Origin: Yokenella regensburgei ATCC 49455
GTDB lineage: Bacteria > Pseudomonadota > Gammaproteobacteria > Enterobacterales > Enterobacteriaceae
Length of the DNA stretch: 64,000 bases
Assembly: GCF_000735455.1 (NCBI RefSeq)
Contig: NZ_JMPS01000021.1
Coordinates: forward strand, 1-64,000
Direction: 5' to 3'
Within the stretch, counting starts at the first letter, position 1. Each line of letters begins with the position of its first letter. A model generated the notes under the pieces. The model did not search any database. It was given only the letters and a program-made list of their open reading frames with translations, and had not been told where the DNA came from. Both the position numbers and the translations under genes were made by a program. This document shows positions 8,597 to 22,634 of this stretch, one piece after another.

Positions 8597-9592
8597 ATGA
8601 AAAAGAAAAGACCCGTACTTCAGGATGTAGCCGATCGCGTCGGTGTGACCAAAATGACGGTCAGCCGTTTCTTGCGTAACCCGGAGCAGGTTTCCGTGGC
8701 GCTGCGCGGCAAAATTGCGGCGGTCCTCGATGAGCTGGGTTATATCCCCAACCGCGCGCCTGACATTCTGTCGAATGCCACCAGCCGGGCGGTGGGAGTC
8801 CTGTTACCCTCCCTGACCAACCAGGTTTTCGCTGAAGTGTTGCGCGGTATCGAAAGCGTGACCGATGCACACGGCTATCAGACCATGCTTGCCCACTACG
8901 GTTATAAACCGGAGATGGAAGAGGAGCGCCTGGAATCCATGCTGTCGTGGAATATCGACGGCCTCATCCTCACCGAACGCACCCACACGGCGCGTACGCT
9001 CAAGATGATTGAGGTAGCCGGTATCCCGGTGGTTGAGCTGATGGACAGCCAATCGCCGTGCCTCGACATTGCCGTCGGCTTCGACAACTTTGAAGCAGCC
9101 CGCCAGATGACCGCCGCGATTATTGGCCGTGGTCACCGTCATATTGCCTATCTCGGCGCGCGTCTTGATGAACGTACTATCATCAAGCAGAAGGGCTACG
9201 AGCAGGCGATGAACGAAGCCGGATTAATGCCGTACAGCGTGATGATGGAGCAGTCGTCTTCGTATTCATCGGGGATCGAGCTGATGCGCCAGGCGCGTCG
9301 TGAATATCCGCAGCTGGACGGGATCTTCTGTACCAACGATGACCTTGCGGTAGGCGCAGCGTTTGAGTGCCAGCGCATGGGGCTCAAAATCCCTGATGAT
9401 ATGGCGATTGCCGGTTTCCACGGCCACGATATCGGGCAGGTGATGGAGCCGCGTCTGGCGAGCGTCCTGACCCCGCGTGAACGTATGGGACAGATTGGCG
9501 CAGAGCGCCTGCTGGCGCGCATTCGTGGTGAAGCAGTGACGCCGAAGATGTTAGATTTAGGTTTCACGTTGTCACCGGGCGGATCTATTTAG
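8597..9592 (+). CDS. gntR: gluconate operon transcriptional repressor GntR
   Basis: LacI-family repressor of gluconate uptake and phosphorylation genes, released by gluconate. It has 331 aa, as in E. coli. The N-terminal helix-turn-helix spans about residues 8-28 (LQDVADRVGVTKMTVSRFL), followed by the hinge and a periplasmic-binding-protein-like effector domain. Its likely targets are in this window: the tandem operators before gntK (9672-9700) and the sites before gntT (35838-35853 and possibly 35696-35711). It is transcribed separately from gntKU, with a 138-bp spacer carrying CRP and GntR sites. Confidence 0.97.
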   Translation: MKKKRPVLQDVADRVGVTKMTVSRFLRNPEQVSVALRGKIAAVLDELGYIPNRAPDILSNATSRAVGVLLPSLTNQVFAEVLRGIESVTDAHGYQTMLAHYGYKPEMEEERLESMLSWNIDGLILTERTHTARTLKMIEVAGIPVVELMDSQSPCLDIAVGFDNFEAARQMTAAIIGRGHRHIAYLGARLDERTIIKQKGYEQAMNEAGLMPYSVMMEQSSSYSSGIELMRQARREYPQLDGIFCTNDDLAVGAAFECQRMGLKIPDDMAIAGFHGHDIGQVMEPRLASVLTPRERMGQIGAERLLARIRGEAVTPKMLDLGFTLSPGGSI

Positions 9593-9601
9593 CGCGACAA
9601 C

Positions 9602-9617
9602 TTTGATGTAGCTCACA
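9602..9617 (+). promoter_or_regulatory. candidate CRP site upstream of gntKU
   Basis: TTTGA-TGTAGC-TCACA matches the CRP half-sites TGTGA-N6-TCACA at nine of ten positions. It lies about 70 bp upstream of the GntR operators. cAMP-CRP activation of gntKU is established in E. coli. Confidence 0.55.
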
Positions 9618-9671
9618 CTTATTAATTTCCCGCACGAATGGAGATTGCTTCTCTGCAAGCCGGGGAAGACA

Positions 9672-9700
9672 ATGTTACCGATAACTGTTACCCGTAACAA
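9672..9700 (+). promoter_or_regulatory. tandem GntR operators before gntK
   Basis: Two overlapping palindromic sites, ATGTTACCGATAACTG (9672-9687) and CTGTTACCCGTAACAA (9685-9700), both match the GntR operator pattern ATGTTACCCGTAnCAT. They lie 31-59 bp before the gntK ATG, where bound repressor would cover the promoter. Confidence 0.75.
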
Positions 9701-9730
9701 TGTGATTAACTGTGCTGTGGGAGCTATACA

Positions 9731-10261
9731 ATGAGCACGACTAACCATGATCACCACGTTTACGTCCTGATGGGCGTATCCGGCAGTGGCAAATCCGCTG
9801 TCGCAAGCGAAGTGGCGCATCAACTGAATGCCGCGTTTCTTGATGGCGACTTTCTCCATCCGCGCAGCAACATTGTCAAAATGGCTTCCGGCGAGCCGCT
9901 GAACGACGACGATCGCAAACCCTGGCTGCAGGCGCTGAACGACGCCGCTTTCGCCATGCAGCGCACCAACAAAGTGTCGCTGATTGTCTGCTCGGCGCTG
10001 AAAAAAACCTATCGCGACATCCTGCGCGATGGCAACCCTAACCTCTCTTTCATCTACCTGAAAGGCGATTTCGATCTCATCGAAAGCCGTCTGAAGGCCC
10101 GCAAAGGTCACTTCTTCAAAACCCAGATGCTGGTAACGCAGTTTGAAACCCTGCAGGAGCCGGATGCGAAGGAAAGTGATGTGCTGATCGTGGATATCGA
10201 TCAACCGCTGGACGGCGTTGTCGCCAGCACCATTGAGGTGATCAACAAAGGCCGTAAATAG
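9731..10261 (+). CDS. gntK: gluconokinase GntK (thermoresistant)
   Basis: Phosphorylates D-gluconate to 6-phosphogluconate with ATP, feeding the Entner-Doudoroff and pentose phosphate routes. It is 176 aa, with the P-loop GVSGSGKS at residues 15-22 and the family motif DGDFLHPRSN shortly after. The TAG stop shares its last base with the GTG start of gntU, so transporter and kinase are translationally linked. It is controlled by GntR and CRP sites upstream. Confidence 0.97.
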   Translation: MSTTNHDHHVYVLMGVSGSGKSAVASEVAHQLNAAFLDGDFLHPRSNIVKMASGEPLNDDDRKPWLQALNDAAFAMQRTNKVSLIVCSALKKTYRDILRDGNPNLSFIYLKGDFDLIESRLKARKGHFFKTQMLVTQFETLQEPDAKESDVLIVDIDQPLDGVVASTIEVINKGRK

Positions 10262-11601
10262 TGAGTACGTTAACGCTGGTGTTAACAGCAGTCGGTTCAG
10301 TTCTGCTGCTGCTGTTTTTGGTCATGAAGGCGCGTATGCACGCCTTTGTGGCATTGATGGTGGTTTCTATTGGCGCGGGTCTGTTTTCGGGAATGCCTCT
10401 CGATAAAATCGCCGCCACGATGGAAAAAGGGATGGGCGGTACGCTGGGCTTCCTGGCTATCGTCGTGGCGCTTGGCGCCATGTTTGGCAAAATTCTTCAT
10501 GAGACCGGGGCGGTCGACCAGATTGCCATCAAAATGCTGAAGTCGTTCGGCCACAGCCGGGCGCACTATGCGATTGGTCTTGCCGGGTTAATCTGCGCCT
10601 TGCCGCTGTTCTTTGAAGTGGCGATTGTGCTGCTGATTAGCGTCGCCTTCTCCATGGCGCGCCATACCGGCACCAACCTGGTGAAGCTGGTTATCCCGCT
10701 GTTTGCCGGGGTGGCGGCTGCTGCTGCATTTCTGCTACCGGGGCCTGCGCCGATGCTGTTGGCTTCCCAGATGCACGCCGACTTTGGCTGGATGATCCTG
10801 ATTGGCCTGTGTGCGGCGATTCCGGGGATGATTATTGCCGGACCGCTGTGGGGCAATTTCATCAGCCGCTACGTTGAGCTGCACATTCCGGACGATATCA
10901 GCGAGCCGCACCTGGGCGAAGGTAAAATGCCTTCCTTTGGCTTCAGCCTGGCGCTTATCCTGCTGCCGCTGGTGCTGGTTGGCTTGAAAACTATCGCAGC
11001 GCGCTTCGTGCCGGTGGGATCTTCTGCCTACGAATGGTTCGAGTTTATCGGCCATCCGTTCACGGCGATCCTCGTGGCCTGTCTGGTGGCGATTTACGGC
11101 CTGGCGATGCGTCAGGGAATGCCGAAAGACAAAGTGATGGAAATTTGCGGTCATGCGCTGCAGCCTGCGGGTATCATTCTGCTGGTGATCGGGGCTGGTG
11201 GCGTGTTCAAACAGGTGCTGGTTGACTCCGGCGTTGGTCCGGCGCTCGGTGAAGCCCTGACCGGCATGGGCCTGCCGATTGCGCTTACCTGCTTCGTGCT
11301 GGCGGCGGCCGTGCGCATCATCCAGGGTTCCGCGACCGTTGCCTGTCTGACGGCGGTAGGGCTGGTGATGCCGGTGATTGAACAGCTGAACTTCAGCGGC
11401 GCACAGATGGCGGCACTCTCTATCTGTATCGCAGGTGGTTCTATCGTGGTGAGCCACGTGAACGACGCCGGTTTCTGGCTGTTTGGTAAATTTACCGGCG
11501 CCACCGAAGCGCAAACGCTGAAAACCTGGACCATGATGGAAACCATCCTCGGCACCACCGGTGCCATCATCGGGATGATTGCTTTCCAGCTCCTGAGCTA
11601 A
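10261..11601 (+). CDS. gntU: low-affinity gluconate permease GntU
   Basis: Inner-membrane gluconate:proton symporter of the GntP family. The 446 aa, with many hydrophobic helices, equal the E. coli length. It starts with GTG overlapping the gntK stop by one base; no better start or independent ribosome site is visible, so expression should depend on gntK translation. A paralogue, gntT, lies at 34.4-35.7 kb. In K-12 yhgN follows gntU, but here the next gene is asd. Confidence 0.95.
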   Translation: MSTLTLVLTAVGSVLLLLFLVMKARMHAFVALMVVSIGAGLFSGMPLDKIAATMEKGMGGTLGFLAIVVALGAMFGKILHETGAVDQIAIKMLKSFGHSRAHYAIGLAGLICALPLFFEVAIVLLISVAFSMARHTGTNLVKLVIPLFAGVAAAAAFLLPGPAPMLLASQMHADFGWMILIGLCAAIPGMIIAGPLWGNFISRYVELHIPDDISEPHLGEGKMPSFGFSLALILLPLVLVGLKTIAARFVPVGSSAYEWFEFIGHPFTAILVACLVAIYGLAMRQGMPKDKVMEICGHALQPAGIILLVIGAGGVFKQVLVDSGVGPALGEALTGMGLPIALTCFVLAAAVRIIQGSATVACLTAVGLVMPVIEQLNFSGAQMAALSICIAGGSIVVSHVNDAGFWLFGKFTGATEAQTLKTWTMMETILGTTGAIIGMIAFQLLS

Positions 11602-11607
11602 AACCCA

Positions 11608-11633
11608 GGCCCGGCGGGACCTCTCGTCGGGCC
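11608..11633 (+). terminator. hairpin after gntU
   Basis: GGCCCGGCG (11608-11616) pairs with CGTCGGGCC (11625-11633), nine pairs with one G-T, seven bases after the gntU stop. No T tract follows, so this may be a REP-like or stabilising hairpin. Confidence 0.5.
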
Positions 11634-11888
11634 AGTTCTCGTATTACCCCTCATAAAAACCGCTCAGCCGAGAATAAAATCCATAATCTCGATCAACAAA
11701 GCGGCTGCGGAAAATGTTCCCTCCGTCACCTTTTTGCCCCGATAATCCCGTTGAATTAGCGCCTTTTCTGATGAGAGAACGATCATTGATTAATTTCACT
11801 TGCGACTTTGGCTGCTTTTTGTAATGTGAGGGATATCCCAGTTTCAACTGGCTCGCACAACAGCACACACCTCTGCAGGAAAAACGCT

Positions 11889-12995
11889 ATGAAAAACGTT
11901 GGTTTTATCGGCTGGCGCGGTATGGTCGGCTCTGTTCTCATGCAACGCATGGTAGAAGAGCGCGATTTCGACGCCATTCGCCCGGTCTTTTTCTCCACCT
12001 CCCAGCTGGGACAGGCGGCACCGACATTCGGTAACGCAACCGGTGGAACACTTCAGGACGCTTACTCTCTGGAAGCACTGAAGGCACTCGACATTATCGT
12101 CACGTGCCAGGGCGGCGATTACACCAACGAGATTTACCCGAAGCTGCGTGAAAGCGGCTGGCAGGGCTACTGGATTGACGCCGCCTCTTCACTGCGAATG
12201 AAAGATGACGCCATCATCATTCTCGATCCGGTGAACCAGCAGGTCATCACCGACGGGCTGAACAACGGCGTGAAAACCTTCGTGGGCGGCAACTGTACCG
12301 TCAGCCTGATGCTGATGTCGCTCGGCGGCCTGTTTGCCAACGATCTGGTGGACTGGGTCTCTGTTGCCACCTATCAGGCCGCCTCCGGCGGCGGTGCGCG
12401 CCATATGCGTGAACTGCTGACCCAGATGGGGCAACTGCATCACCACGTGGCGGATGAGCTGGCGAACCCGGCTTCGGCCATCCTCGATATCGAGCGTAAA
12501 GTCACCAGCCTGACCCGTAGCGGCGAGCTGGCGGTTGATAACTTCGGCGTACCGCTGGCGGGTAGCCTGATCCCGTGGATCGACAAACAGCTCGACAATG
12601 GCCAGAGCCGCGAAGAGTGGAAAGGGCAGGCGGAAACCAACAAGATCCTCAACACCGCGAACGTCATTCCGGTCGATGGCCTGTGTGTCCGCGTTGGCGC
12701 TCTGCGCTGCCACAGCCAGGCGTTTACCATCAAACTGAAAAAAGATGTTTCTATCCCGACCATCGAAGAACTGCTGGCCGCGCATAACCCGTGGGCAAAA
12801 GTGGTGCCGAACGATCGTGATATCACCATGCGCGAACTGACCCCGGCGGCGGTAACCGGCACGCTCACCACGCCGGTCGGTCGTCTGCGTAAACTGAATA
12901 TGGGGCCGGAGTTCCTCTCCGCCTTTACCGTTGGCGACCAGCTGTTGTGGGGCGCCGCAGAGCCATTACGCCGCATGCTCCGGCAGTTGGCGTAA
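11889..12995 (+). CDS. asd: aspartate-semialdehyde dehydrogenase
   Basis: Reduces L-aspartyl-4-phosphate with NADPH to aspartate semialdehyde, the branch point to lysine/diaminopimelate, methionine and threonine, and so is needed for cell wall synthesis. It is 368 aa with N-terminal [13 protein letters not shown] (NADPH binding) and the catalytic cysteine Cys136 in GGNCTVS. I start at the ATG giving [11 protein letters not shown]; an upstream in-frame start at 11808 would add 27 non-conserved residues. The 287-bp upstream spacer holds no gene and no lysine-riboswitch-like structure that I could see. Confidence 0.97.
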   Translation: MKNVGFIGWRGMVGSVLMQRMVEERDFDAIRPVFFSTSQLGQAAPTFGNATGGTLQDAYSLEALKALDIIVTCQGGDYTNEIYPKLRESGWQGYWIDAASSLRMKDDAIIILDPVNQQVITDGLNNGVKTFVGGNCTVSLMLMSLGGLFANDLVDWVSVATYQAASGGGARHMRELLTQMGQLHHHVADELANPASAILDIERKVTSLTRSGELAVDNFGVPLAGSLIPWIDKQLDNGQSREEWKGQAETNKILNTANVIPVDGLCVRVGALRCHSQAFTIKLKKDVSIPTIEELLAAHNPWAKVVPNDRDITMRELTPAAVTGTLTTPVGRLRKLNMGPEFLSAFTVGDQLLWGAAEPLRRMLRQLA

Positions 12996-13013
12996 CATTT
13001 GCTAAACAACTAT

Positions 13014-13038
13014 GGGGTGCGCTGACACCCCTTTTTTT
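13014..13038 (+). terminator. intrinsic terminator after asd
   Basis: GGGGTG (13014-13019) and CACCCC (13026-13031) form a stem with a six-base loop, followed by seven T residues. It separates asd from the glg operon. Confidence 0.85.
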
Positions 13039-13195
13039 GCGTAATACAAGGAGTAAGCGCAGATGTTTTATTTTTTTACCAGGAGTCAATAAAGCGTTGG
13101 CTATGCTTTAAGCAGGGGTACTGAGCAGGAACCTTGCCTGAAGGTAGGACGGAGCAGAGAGGATGCACGATGTGCTGCGCCGTTCGGGTCAAAAA

Positions 13196-13242
13196 TGTCG
13201 CCACCGGTCTGGAAACAGGCGACACACATAAAACAGGATGAG
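13196..13242 (+). promoter_or_regulatory. candidate CsrA-binding region in the glgB leader
   Basis: TGTCGCC (13196-13202) pairs with GGCGACA (13218-13224) to present a GGA (13211-13213) in the loop. A second GGA sits in the ribosome site (ACAGGATG, 13233-13240) nine bases before the start. A looped GGA plus a GGA over the Shine-Dalgarno is the arrangement known for CsrA repression. CsrA control of glycogen genes is established; these exact sites are inference. Confidence 0.45.
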
Positions 13243-13246
13243 CACC

Positions 13247-15433
13247 ATGTCTTTCCTTATCGATAGAGACGTGATTAACGCGCTAATTGCCGGTCATTTT
13301 GCGGATCCTTTTTCCGTGCTCGGCATGCACTGCACCGACGCCGGGCTTGAGGTCCGCGCACTGCTACCCGACGCCACCGAAGTCTGGGTTATCGAAAGCA
13401 AAACCGGACGTAAAGTTGGCACACTGGAATGCCTCGACGCCCGCGGTTTTTTTAGCGGTATCATGCCGCGACGTAAAAATCCCTTCCGCTATCAACTCGC
13501 CGTGAACTGGCATGGCCAGCAAAATCTTATCGACGATCCGTATCGCTTCGGCCCGCTGCTGCAGGACGTGGACGCCTGGCTTTTGTCGGAAGGTACCCAC
13601 CTGCGCCCTTACGAAACGCTGGGCGCGCACGCGGACACCATGGATGGCGTTACGGGAACGCGTTTCTCGGTATGGGCTCCGAACGCCCATCGTGTTTCAG
13701 TGGTTGGGCAGTTTAACTACTGGGACGGCCGCCGCCACCCGATGCGGTTGCGCAAAGAATCCGGTATCTGGGAGCTGTTTGTCCCCGATGCACACAACGG
13801 CCAGCTGTATAAATTTGAGATGATCGACGCGCACGGCAAGCTGCGCATCAAAGCGGACCCGTATGCCTTCGAGGCACAGATGCGCCCGGAAACGGCATCG
13901 CTTATCTGCGGCCTGCCGGAAAAAATCGAGCAAAGCGAGGAGCGCAAGCAGGCCAACCGCTTTGATGCTCCTATTTCCATCTACGAGGTGCACCTGGGCT
14001 CCTGGCGCCGTCATACCGATAACAACTTCTGGCTGAGCTACCGTGAGCTTGCCGATCAGCTCATCCCTTACGTGAAGTGGATGGGCTTTACCCACCTTGA
14101 ACTGCTGCCGGTTAACGAGCACCCGTTCGACGGCAGCTGGGGCTATCAGCCTACCGGGCTGTATGCGCCAACGCGCCGCTTCGGCACCCGCGACGATTTC
14201 CGCTATTTCATCAACGCCGCCCACGCCGCCGGGCTTAACGTGATCCTCGACTGGGTTCCGGGCCATTTCCCTTCCGATGATTTTGGCCTCGCGAAATTCG
14301 ACGGTACCGAGCTGTACGAGCATAGCGATCCGCGCGAAGGCTATCATCAGGACTGGAACACGCTTATCTATAACTACGGTCGGCGAGAGGTGCAGAACTA
14401 TCTGGTGGGTAACGCCCTGTACTGGATAGAGCGTTTTGGCATTGATGCGCTGCGGGTGGATGCGGTAGCGTCGATGATTTATCGCGACTACAGCCGTAAA
14501 TCTGGCGAATGGATCCCCAATGAGCACGGTGGACGTGAGAACCTCGAAGCTATTGAGTTTCTGCGCAGCACCAACCGTATTCTCGGCGAGCAGGTGCCGG
14601 GTGCGGTGAGTATGGCGGAAGAGTCGACCGATTTCTCGGGCGTCTCCCGGCCATCCGATATGGGCGGTCTGGGTTTCTGGTACAAGTGGAACCTCGGCTG
14701 GATGCATGACACGCTCGACTACATGAAGCTCGACCCGGTTCACCGTCAGTACCATCACGACAAGCTCACCTTCGGCATGCTCTACAACTACACCGAAAAC
14801 TTTGTTCTGCCGCTCTCTCACGATGAAGTGGTACACGGCAAAAAATCGATTCTTGACCGCATGCCGGGCGATGCCTGGCAGAAGTTCGCCAACCTGCGGG
14901 CCTACTATGGCTGGCAGTTTGCGTTCCCGGGTAAGAAGCTGCTGTTTATGGGCAACGAGTTTGCCCAGGGTCGCGAGTGGAATCATGACGCCAGCCTCGA
15001 CTGGCACCTGCTGGAGGGCGGGGACAACTGGCACCATGGCGTACAGCGTCTGGTCCGCGATCTTAACCACCGTTATCGCCACCATAAAGCGCTGCACGAG
15101 CTGGATTTTGAGCCTTACGGTTTTGAATGGCTGGTGGTGGACGATGCCGAACGCTCGGTGCTGGTATTTGTGCGTCGTGATAAGCAGGGTAACGAAGTTA
15201 TTGTCGCCAGCAACTTTACCCCGGTACCGCGCTACGGCTATCGCTTTGGCATCAACCAGCCGGGGCGCTGGCGCGAGGAGCTGAACACCGACTCGATGCA
15301 CTACCACGGCAGCAACGCCGGTAACGGTGGCGTGGTAGCGAGTGAACCGGTGGAAAGCCATGGCCGCGCCCACTCTCTGTGCCTGACCTTACCGCCGCTG
15401 TCCACTATCTGGTTGGTTCGGGAGGGCGAATGA
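13247..15433 (+). CDS. glgB: 1,4-alpha-glucan branching enzyme GlgB
   Basis: Introduces alpha-1,6 branches into glycogen. It is a GH13 enzyme of 728 aa with an N-terminal carbohydrate-binding region, a catalytic TIM barrel and a C-terminal beta domain. The nucleophile Asp405 (LRVDAVASM) and acid/base Glu458 (AEESTDF) fall at the same numbers as in E. coli. I start at ATG 13247 because AGGA is eight bases upstream; ATG 13238 (three codons more) overlaps that ribosome site. It is first gene of the glgBXCAP operon and overlaps glgX by four bases. Confidence 0.97.
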   Translation: MSFLIDRDVINALIAGHFADPFSVLGMHCTDAGLEVRALLPDATEVWVIESKTGRKVGTLECLDARGFFSGIMPRRKNPFRYQLAVNWHGQQNLIDDPYRFGPLLQDVDAWLLSEGTHLRPYETLGAHADTMDGVTGTRFSVWAPNAHRVSVVGQFNYWDGRRHPMRLRKESGIWELFVPDAHNGQLYKFEMIDAHGKLRIKADPYAFEAQMRPETASLICGLPEKIEQSEERKQANRFDAPISIYEVHLGSWRRHTDNNFWLSYRELADQLIPYVKWMGFTHLELLPVNEHPFDGSWGYQPTGLYAPTRRFGTRDDFRYFINAAHAAGLNVILDWVPGHFPSDDFGLAKFDGTELYEHSDPREGYHQDWNTLIYNYGRREVQNYLVGNALYWIERFGIDALRVDAVASMIYRDYSRKSGEWIPNEHGGRENLEAIEFLRSTNRILGEQVPGAVSMAEESTDFSGVSRPSDMGGLGFWYKWNLGWMHDTLDYMKLDPVHRQYHHDKLTFGMLYNYTENFVLPLSHDEVVHGKKSILDRMPGDAWQKFANLRAYYGWQFAFPGKKLLFMGNEFAQGREWNHDASLDWHLLEGGDNWHHGVQRLVRDLNHRYRHHKALHELDFEPYGFEWLVVDDAERSVLVFVRRDKQGNEVIVASNFTPVPRYGYRFGINQPGRWREELNTDSMHYHGSNAGNGGVVASEPVESHGRAHSLCLTLPPLSTIWLVREGE

Positions 15434-17406
15434 TCCTTCTTACACCAGGAAAACCTACACCGCTCGGCGCGAGCTATGACGGACACGGCGTGAACTTCAC
15501 GCTGTTTTCAGCCCACGCGCAGCGGGTGGAACTCTGTGTGTTTGATGATAACGGCAACGAAATGCGCCAGCTGCTGCCGTCGCGCAGCGGCGATGTCTGG
15601 CATGGCTATCTGGCAGAGGCGCGCCCGGGTTTACGCTACGGCTATCGCGTTTACGGCGCGTGGGATCCGGCGCAGGGGCATCGTTTCAACCCGGCAAAAC
15701 TGTTGCTCGATCCGTGCGCGCATCGCGTTGAAGGCGTGCTTGTGGATTCCCCGTTACTGCACGGTGGTATTCATGAGCCGGATCTCCAGGACAGCGCCAG
15801 CGTTGCGCCGCGTTCGGTGGTGGTCGATCTGCATTATGACTGGCATGACGACACACCGCTGCGTACGCCGTGGGGACAAACGGTCATCTACGAAGCCCAC
15901 GTGAAGGGGCTGACGTACCTGCATCCTGAGCTGCCGGCGGAGATCCGCGGTACCTGGAAAGCGCTTGGACATCCGGTGATAGTGAAATACCTGCGTGAGC
16001 TCGGTATCACCGCGCTTGAGCTGATGCCGGTGGCGCATTTTACCAGCGAAGCGCGCCTGCAGCGGCTGGGGTTAAGCAACTACTGGGGCTATAACCCGCT
16101 GGCTATCTCCGCCCTCGATCCCCGCTATGCCACTTCCCCTGACACCGCTCTGGTGGAGTTTCGCGATGCGGTTAAAGCGCTGCATCGGGCCGGTATCGAG
16201 GTCATTCTCGACGTGGTGCTTAACCACAGTGCGGAAATCGATCTTGAGGGGCCGACCTTCTCCCTGCGCGGAATTGATAACCGTAGCTATTATTGGATAA
16301 GGGAAGACGGCGATTACCAGAACTGGACCGGCTGCGGCAACACGATCAATCTCAGCGCGTCCGGGGGCGTGGAATATGCCCTGGCCTGCCTGCGCTTCTG
16401 GGTGCAGGAGTGCCACGTTGATGGTTTTCGTTTCGACCTGGCCTCGGTGATGGGGCGCACGCCGGAGTTTCGCCAGGATGCGCCGCTGTTTACGGCTATC
16501 CGCAACGATCCGCTGCTGTCGGAGGTGAAGCTCATTGCTGAACCCTGGGATATTGGGCCTGGCGGCTATCAGGTGGGGAATTTCCCGCCGCCTTTTGCCG
16601 AGTGGAATGACCATTTCCGCGACGCGATGCGTCGTTTCTGGCTGCAGCAGGATCTTTCGCTCGGGGAGTTTGCCTCGCGCTTTGCCGCCTCAAGCGACGT
16701 GTTTCAGCGCAACGATCGAGCGCCGTCGGCGTCGGTTAACCTGGTGACAGCGCACGACGGATTTACCCTGCGCGACTGCGTTTGTTTCAATCAGAAACAC
16801 AATGAGGCCAACGGCGAAGAGAATCGCGATGGCACTAACAATAACCATAGTTTCAATCATGGTATAGAAGGGATAGACGGCACACTGGAAGTGACGGAAC
16901 GGCGACGAGACAGCGTTCATGCTCTGCTGACCACGCTGCTGCTGTCGCAGGGGACGCCGATGCTGTTGGCCGGTGACGAACACGGACACAGCCAGCACGG
17001 TAATAACAACGCCTATTGCCAGGATAACGCCCTGACCTGGCTCGACTGGCAGCAGGCGAACCACGGTTTGACCACGTTTACGGCGGCGCTTATCCACCTG
17101 CGTCAACGGATCCCGGTACTCACCCTGGATCGCTGGTGGCAGGAGGGTGATGGCAATGTGCGCTGGCTGAATCAGTACGCACAACCGCTTTCTACTGATG
17201 AGTGGCAATCCGGTATTAAACGTATGCAAATTCTGCTTTCTGACCGCTGGCTTATCGCCATCAACAGTACGCAGGAAGTTGCCGACATCGTTTTACCCGC
17301 GGGGGAGTGGCACGCCGTTCCTCCATTTGCCGGTAAGGATAATCCAGTCATCCTGACTGTCTGGCATGGGCCCGCGCACGGAGTGTGCGTATTTGAAAGG
17401 TCATAA
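15430..17406 (+). CDS. glgX: glycogen debranching enzyme GlgX
   Basis: Isoamylase-type GH13 enzyme that hydrolyses the alpha-1,6 links of limit dextrin left by glycogen phosphorylase. It has 658 aa: an N-terminal CBM48 module (residues about 8-95), the catalytic barrel with likely nucleophile Asp336 ([10 protein letters not shown]) and acid/base Glu371 (IAEPWDI), and a C-terminal beta domain. The ATG overlaps the glgB stop (ATGA). Codons near the 3' end also form a GGA-loop hairpin that may serve as a CsrA site for glgC. Confidence 0.96.
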   Translation: MILLTPGKPTPLGASYDGHGVNFTLFSAHAQRVELCVFDDNGNEMRQLLPSRSGDVWHGYLAEARPGLRYGYRVYGAWDPAQGHRFNPAKLLLDPCAHRVEGVLVDSPLLHGGIHEPDLQDSASVAPRSVVVDLHYDWHDDTPLRTPWGQTVIYEAHVKGLTYLHPELPAEIRGTWKALGHPVIVKYLRELGITALELMPVAHFTSEARLQRLGLSNYWGYNPLAISALDPRYATSPDTALVEFRDAVKALHRAGIEVILDVVLNHSAEIDLEGPTFSLRGIDNRSYYWIREDGDYQNWTGCGNTINLSASGGVEYALACLRFWVQECHVDGFRFDLASVMGRTPEFRQDAPLFTAIRNDPLLSEVKLIAEPWDIGPGGYQVGNFPPPFAEWNDHFRDAMRRFWLQQDLSLGEFASRFAASSDVFQRNDRAPSASVNLVTAHDGFTLRDCVCFNQKHNEANGEENRDGTNNNHSFNHGIEGIDGTLEVTERRRDSVHALLTTLLLSQGTPMLLAGDEHGHSQHGNNNAYCQDNALTWLDWQQANHGLTTFTAALIHLRQRIPVLTLDRWWQEGDGNVRWLNQYAQPLSTDEWQSGIKRMQILLSDRWLIAINSTQEVADIVLPAGEWHAVPPFAGKDNPVILTVWHGPAHGVCVFERS

Positions 17407-17430
17407 GATCTGACGAGCATAAAAGGAGTT
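17375..17430 (+). promoter_or_regulatory. candidate CsrA-binding hairpin and ribosome-site GGA before glgC
   Basis: CGCAC (17375-17379) pairs with GTGCG (17385-17389) and exposes GGAGT in the loop. A second GGA lies in AAAAGGAGTT (17421-17430), the glgC ribosome site. E. coli glgC has a CsrA hairpin with an ACACGGAU-type loop and a second CsrA site over the Shine-Dalgarno. The same pair is preserved here although the hairpin lies inside glgX coding sequence. Confidence 0.6.
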
Positions 17431-17434
17431 AATC

Positions 17435-18729
17435 ATGGTTAGGCTAGAAAAAAACGATCCGTTGATGCTGGTGCGTCAGCTGCCCATTAAAACCGTTGCA
17501 CTTATCCTTGCTGGCGGGCGCGGTACCCGACTGAAAGATTTGACCATTACCCGCGCGAAACCTGCCGTCCACTTTGGCGGTAAGTTCCGTATTATCGATT
17601 TTGCACTTTCTAACTGTATTAACTCCGGCATTCGTCGTATCGGGGTCATCACGCAGTACCAATCCCACACGCTGGTGCAGCATATCCAGCGCGGCTGGTC
17701 GTTCTTTAGCGAAGAGATGAACGAGTTTGTTGATCTGCTGCCTGCGCAGCAGCGCGTTCATGGGGAGAACTGGTATCGCGGCACCGCCGATGCTGTCACT
17801 CAGAACCTCGACATCATTCGCCGCTACAAAGCGGAATACATCGTGATTCTCGCAGGCGATCATATCTACAAGCAGGACTACTCGCGCATGCTTATCGACC
17901 ATGTCGAAAAAGGGGCACGATGCACCGTTGCCTGCATGCCGGTGCCCGTTGAAGAGGCAAACGCCTTCGGCGTAATGGCTGTAGACGAGCACGATAAAAT
18001 TATCGATTTCGTAGAAAAACCGGCGAATCCGCCGACCATGCCGGGAGACGCCAGCAAGTCACTTGCCAGCATGGGTATCTATGTCTTTGATGCAGATTAC
18101 CTTTATGAGCTGCTGGAAAAGGACGACCAGAACGAAAACTCCAGCCACGATTTCGGTAAAGACATCATTCCGAAAATCACCGAGGCTGGCATGGCTTATG
18201 CACATCCTTTCCCGCTGTCCTGCGTACAGTCTGACCCCGACGCCGAGCCCTACTGGCGTGATGTGGGAACGCTGGAAGCGTACTGGAAAGCGAACCTCGA
18301 TCTCGCGTCGGTCACGCCTGAGCTTGATATGTATGACCAGGACTGGCCTATCCGCACGCATATGGAATCGCTACCGCCAGCGAAGTTTGTGCAGGACCGC
18401 TCCGGTAGCCACGGGATGACGCTGAACTCGCTGGTATCCGGTGGTTGCATCATTTCGGGTTCGGTCGTGGTGCAGTCGGTGCTGTTCCCGCGTGTGCGGG
18501 TGAATTCATTCTGTAACATTGATTCGGCAGTCTTGTTACCAGACGTCTGGGTGGGGCGTTCATGCCGCCTGCGTCGCTGTGTGATTGACCGCGCCTGTGT
18601 CATTCCGGAAGGCATGGTCATTGGAGAGAACGCGGAAGAAGATGCCCGTCGCTTCTACCGCTCTGAGGAAGGCATCGTGCTGGTGACGCGCGATATGCTG
18701 CGCAAACTGCAGCACAAACAGGAGCGATA

Positions 18730-18730
<1 letters not shown>
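17435..18730 (+). CDS. glgC: glucose-1-phosphate adenylyltransferase GlgC (ADP-glucose pyrophosphorylase)
   Basis: Makes ADP-glucose from glucose-1-phosphate and ATP, the committed and allosterically controlled step of glycogen synthesis (activated by fructose-1,6-bisphosphate, inhibited by AMP in enteric bacteria). It has 431 aa with nucleotidyltransferase motif AGGRGTRL at residues 26-33, Asp142 in GDHIYKQD and a C-terminal left-handed beta-helix. Residue 39, which is Lys in E. coli and implicated in activator binding, is Thr here (ACC at 17549-17551); neighbouring Arg40 and Lys42 are kept. The stop overlaps the glgA ATG by one base. Confidence 0.97.
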
Positions 18731-22628
<3,898 letters not shown>

Positions 22629-22634
22629 AAAAAT

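Noticed and set aside
11640-11888. Lysine riboswitch in the asd leader
   Set aside because: No multi-helix L-box-like conserved core was seen; enteric asd is not known to carry one.
13697-15373. 558-codon open frame on the minus strand, antisense to glgB
   Set aside because: It lies entirely inside a canonical GlgB gene; long antisense frames are common in GC-rich enterobacterial genes, there is no ribosome site, and the translation has no recognisable domain.
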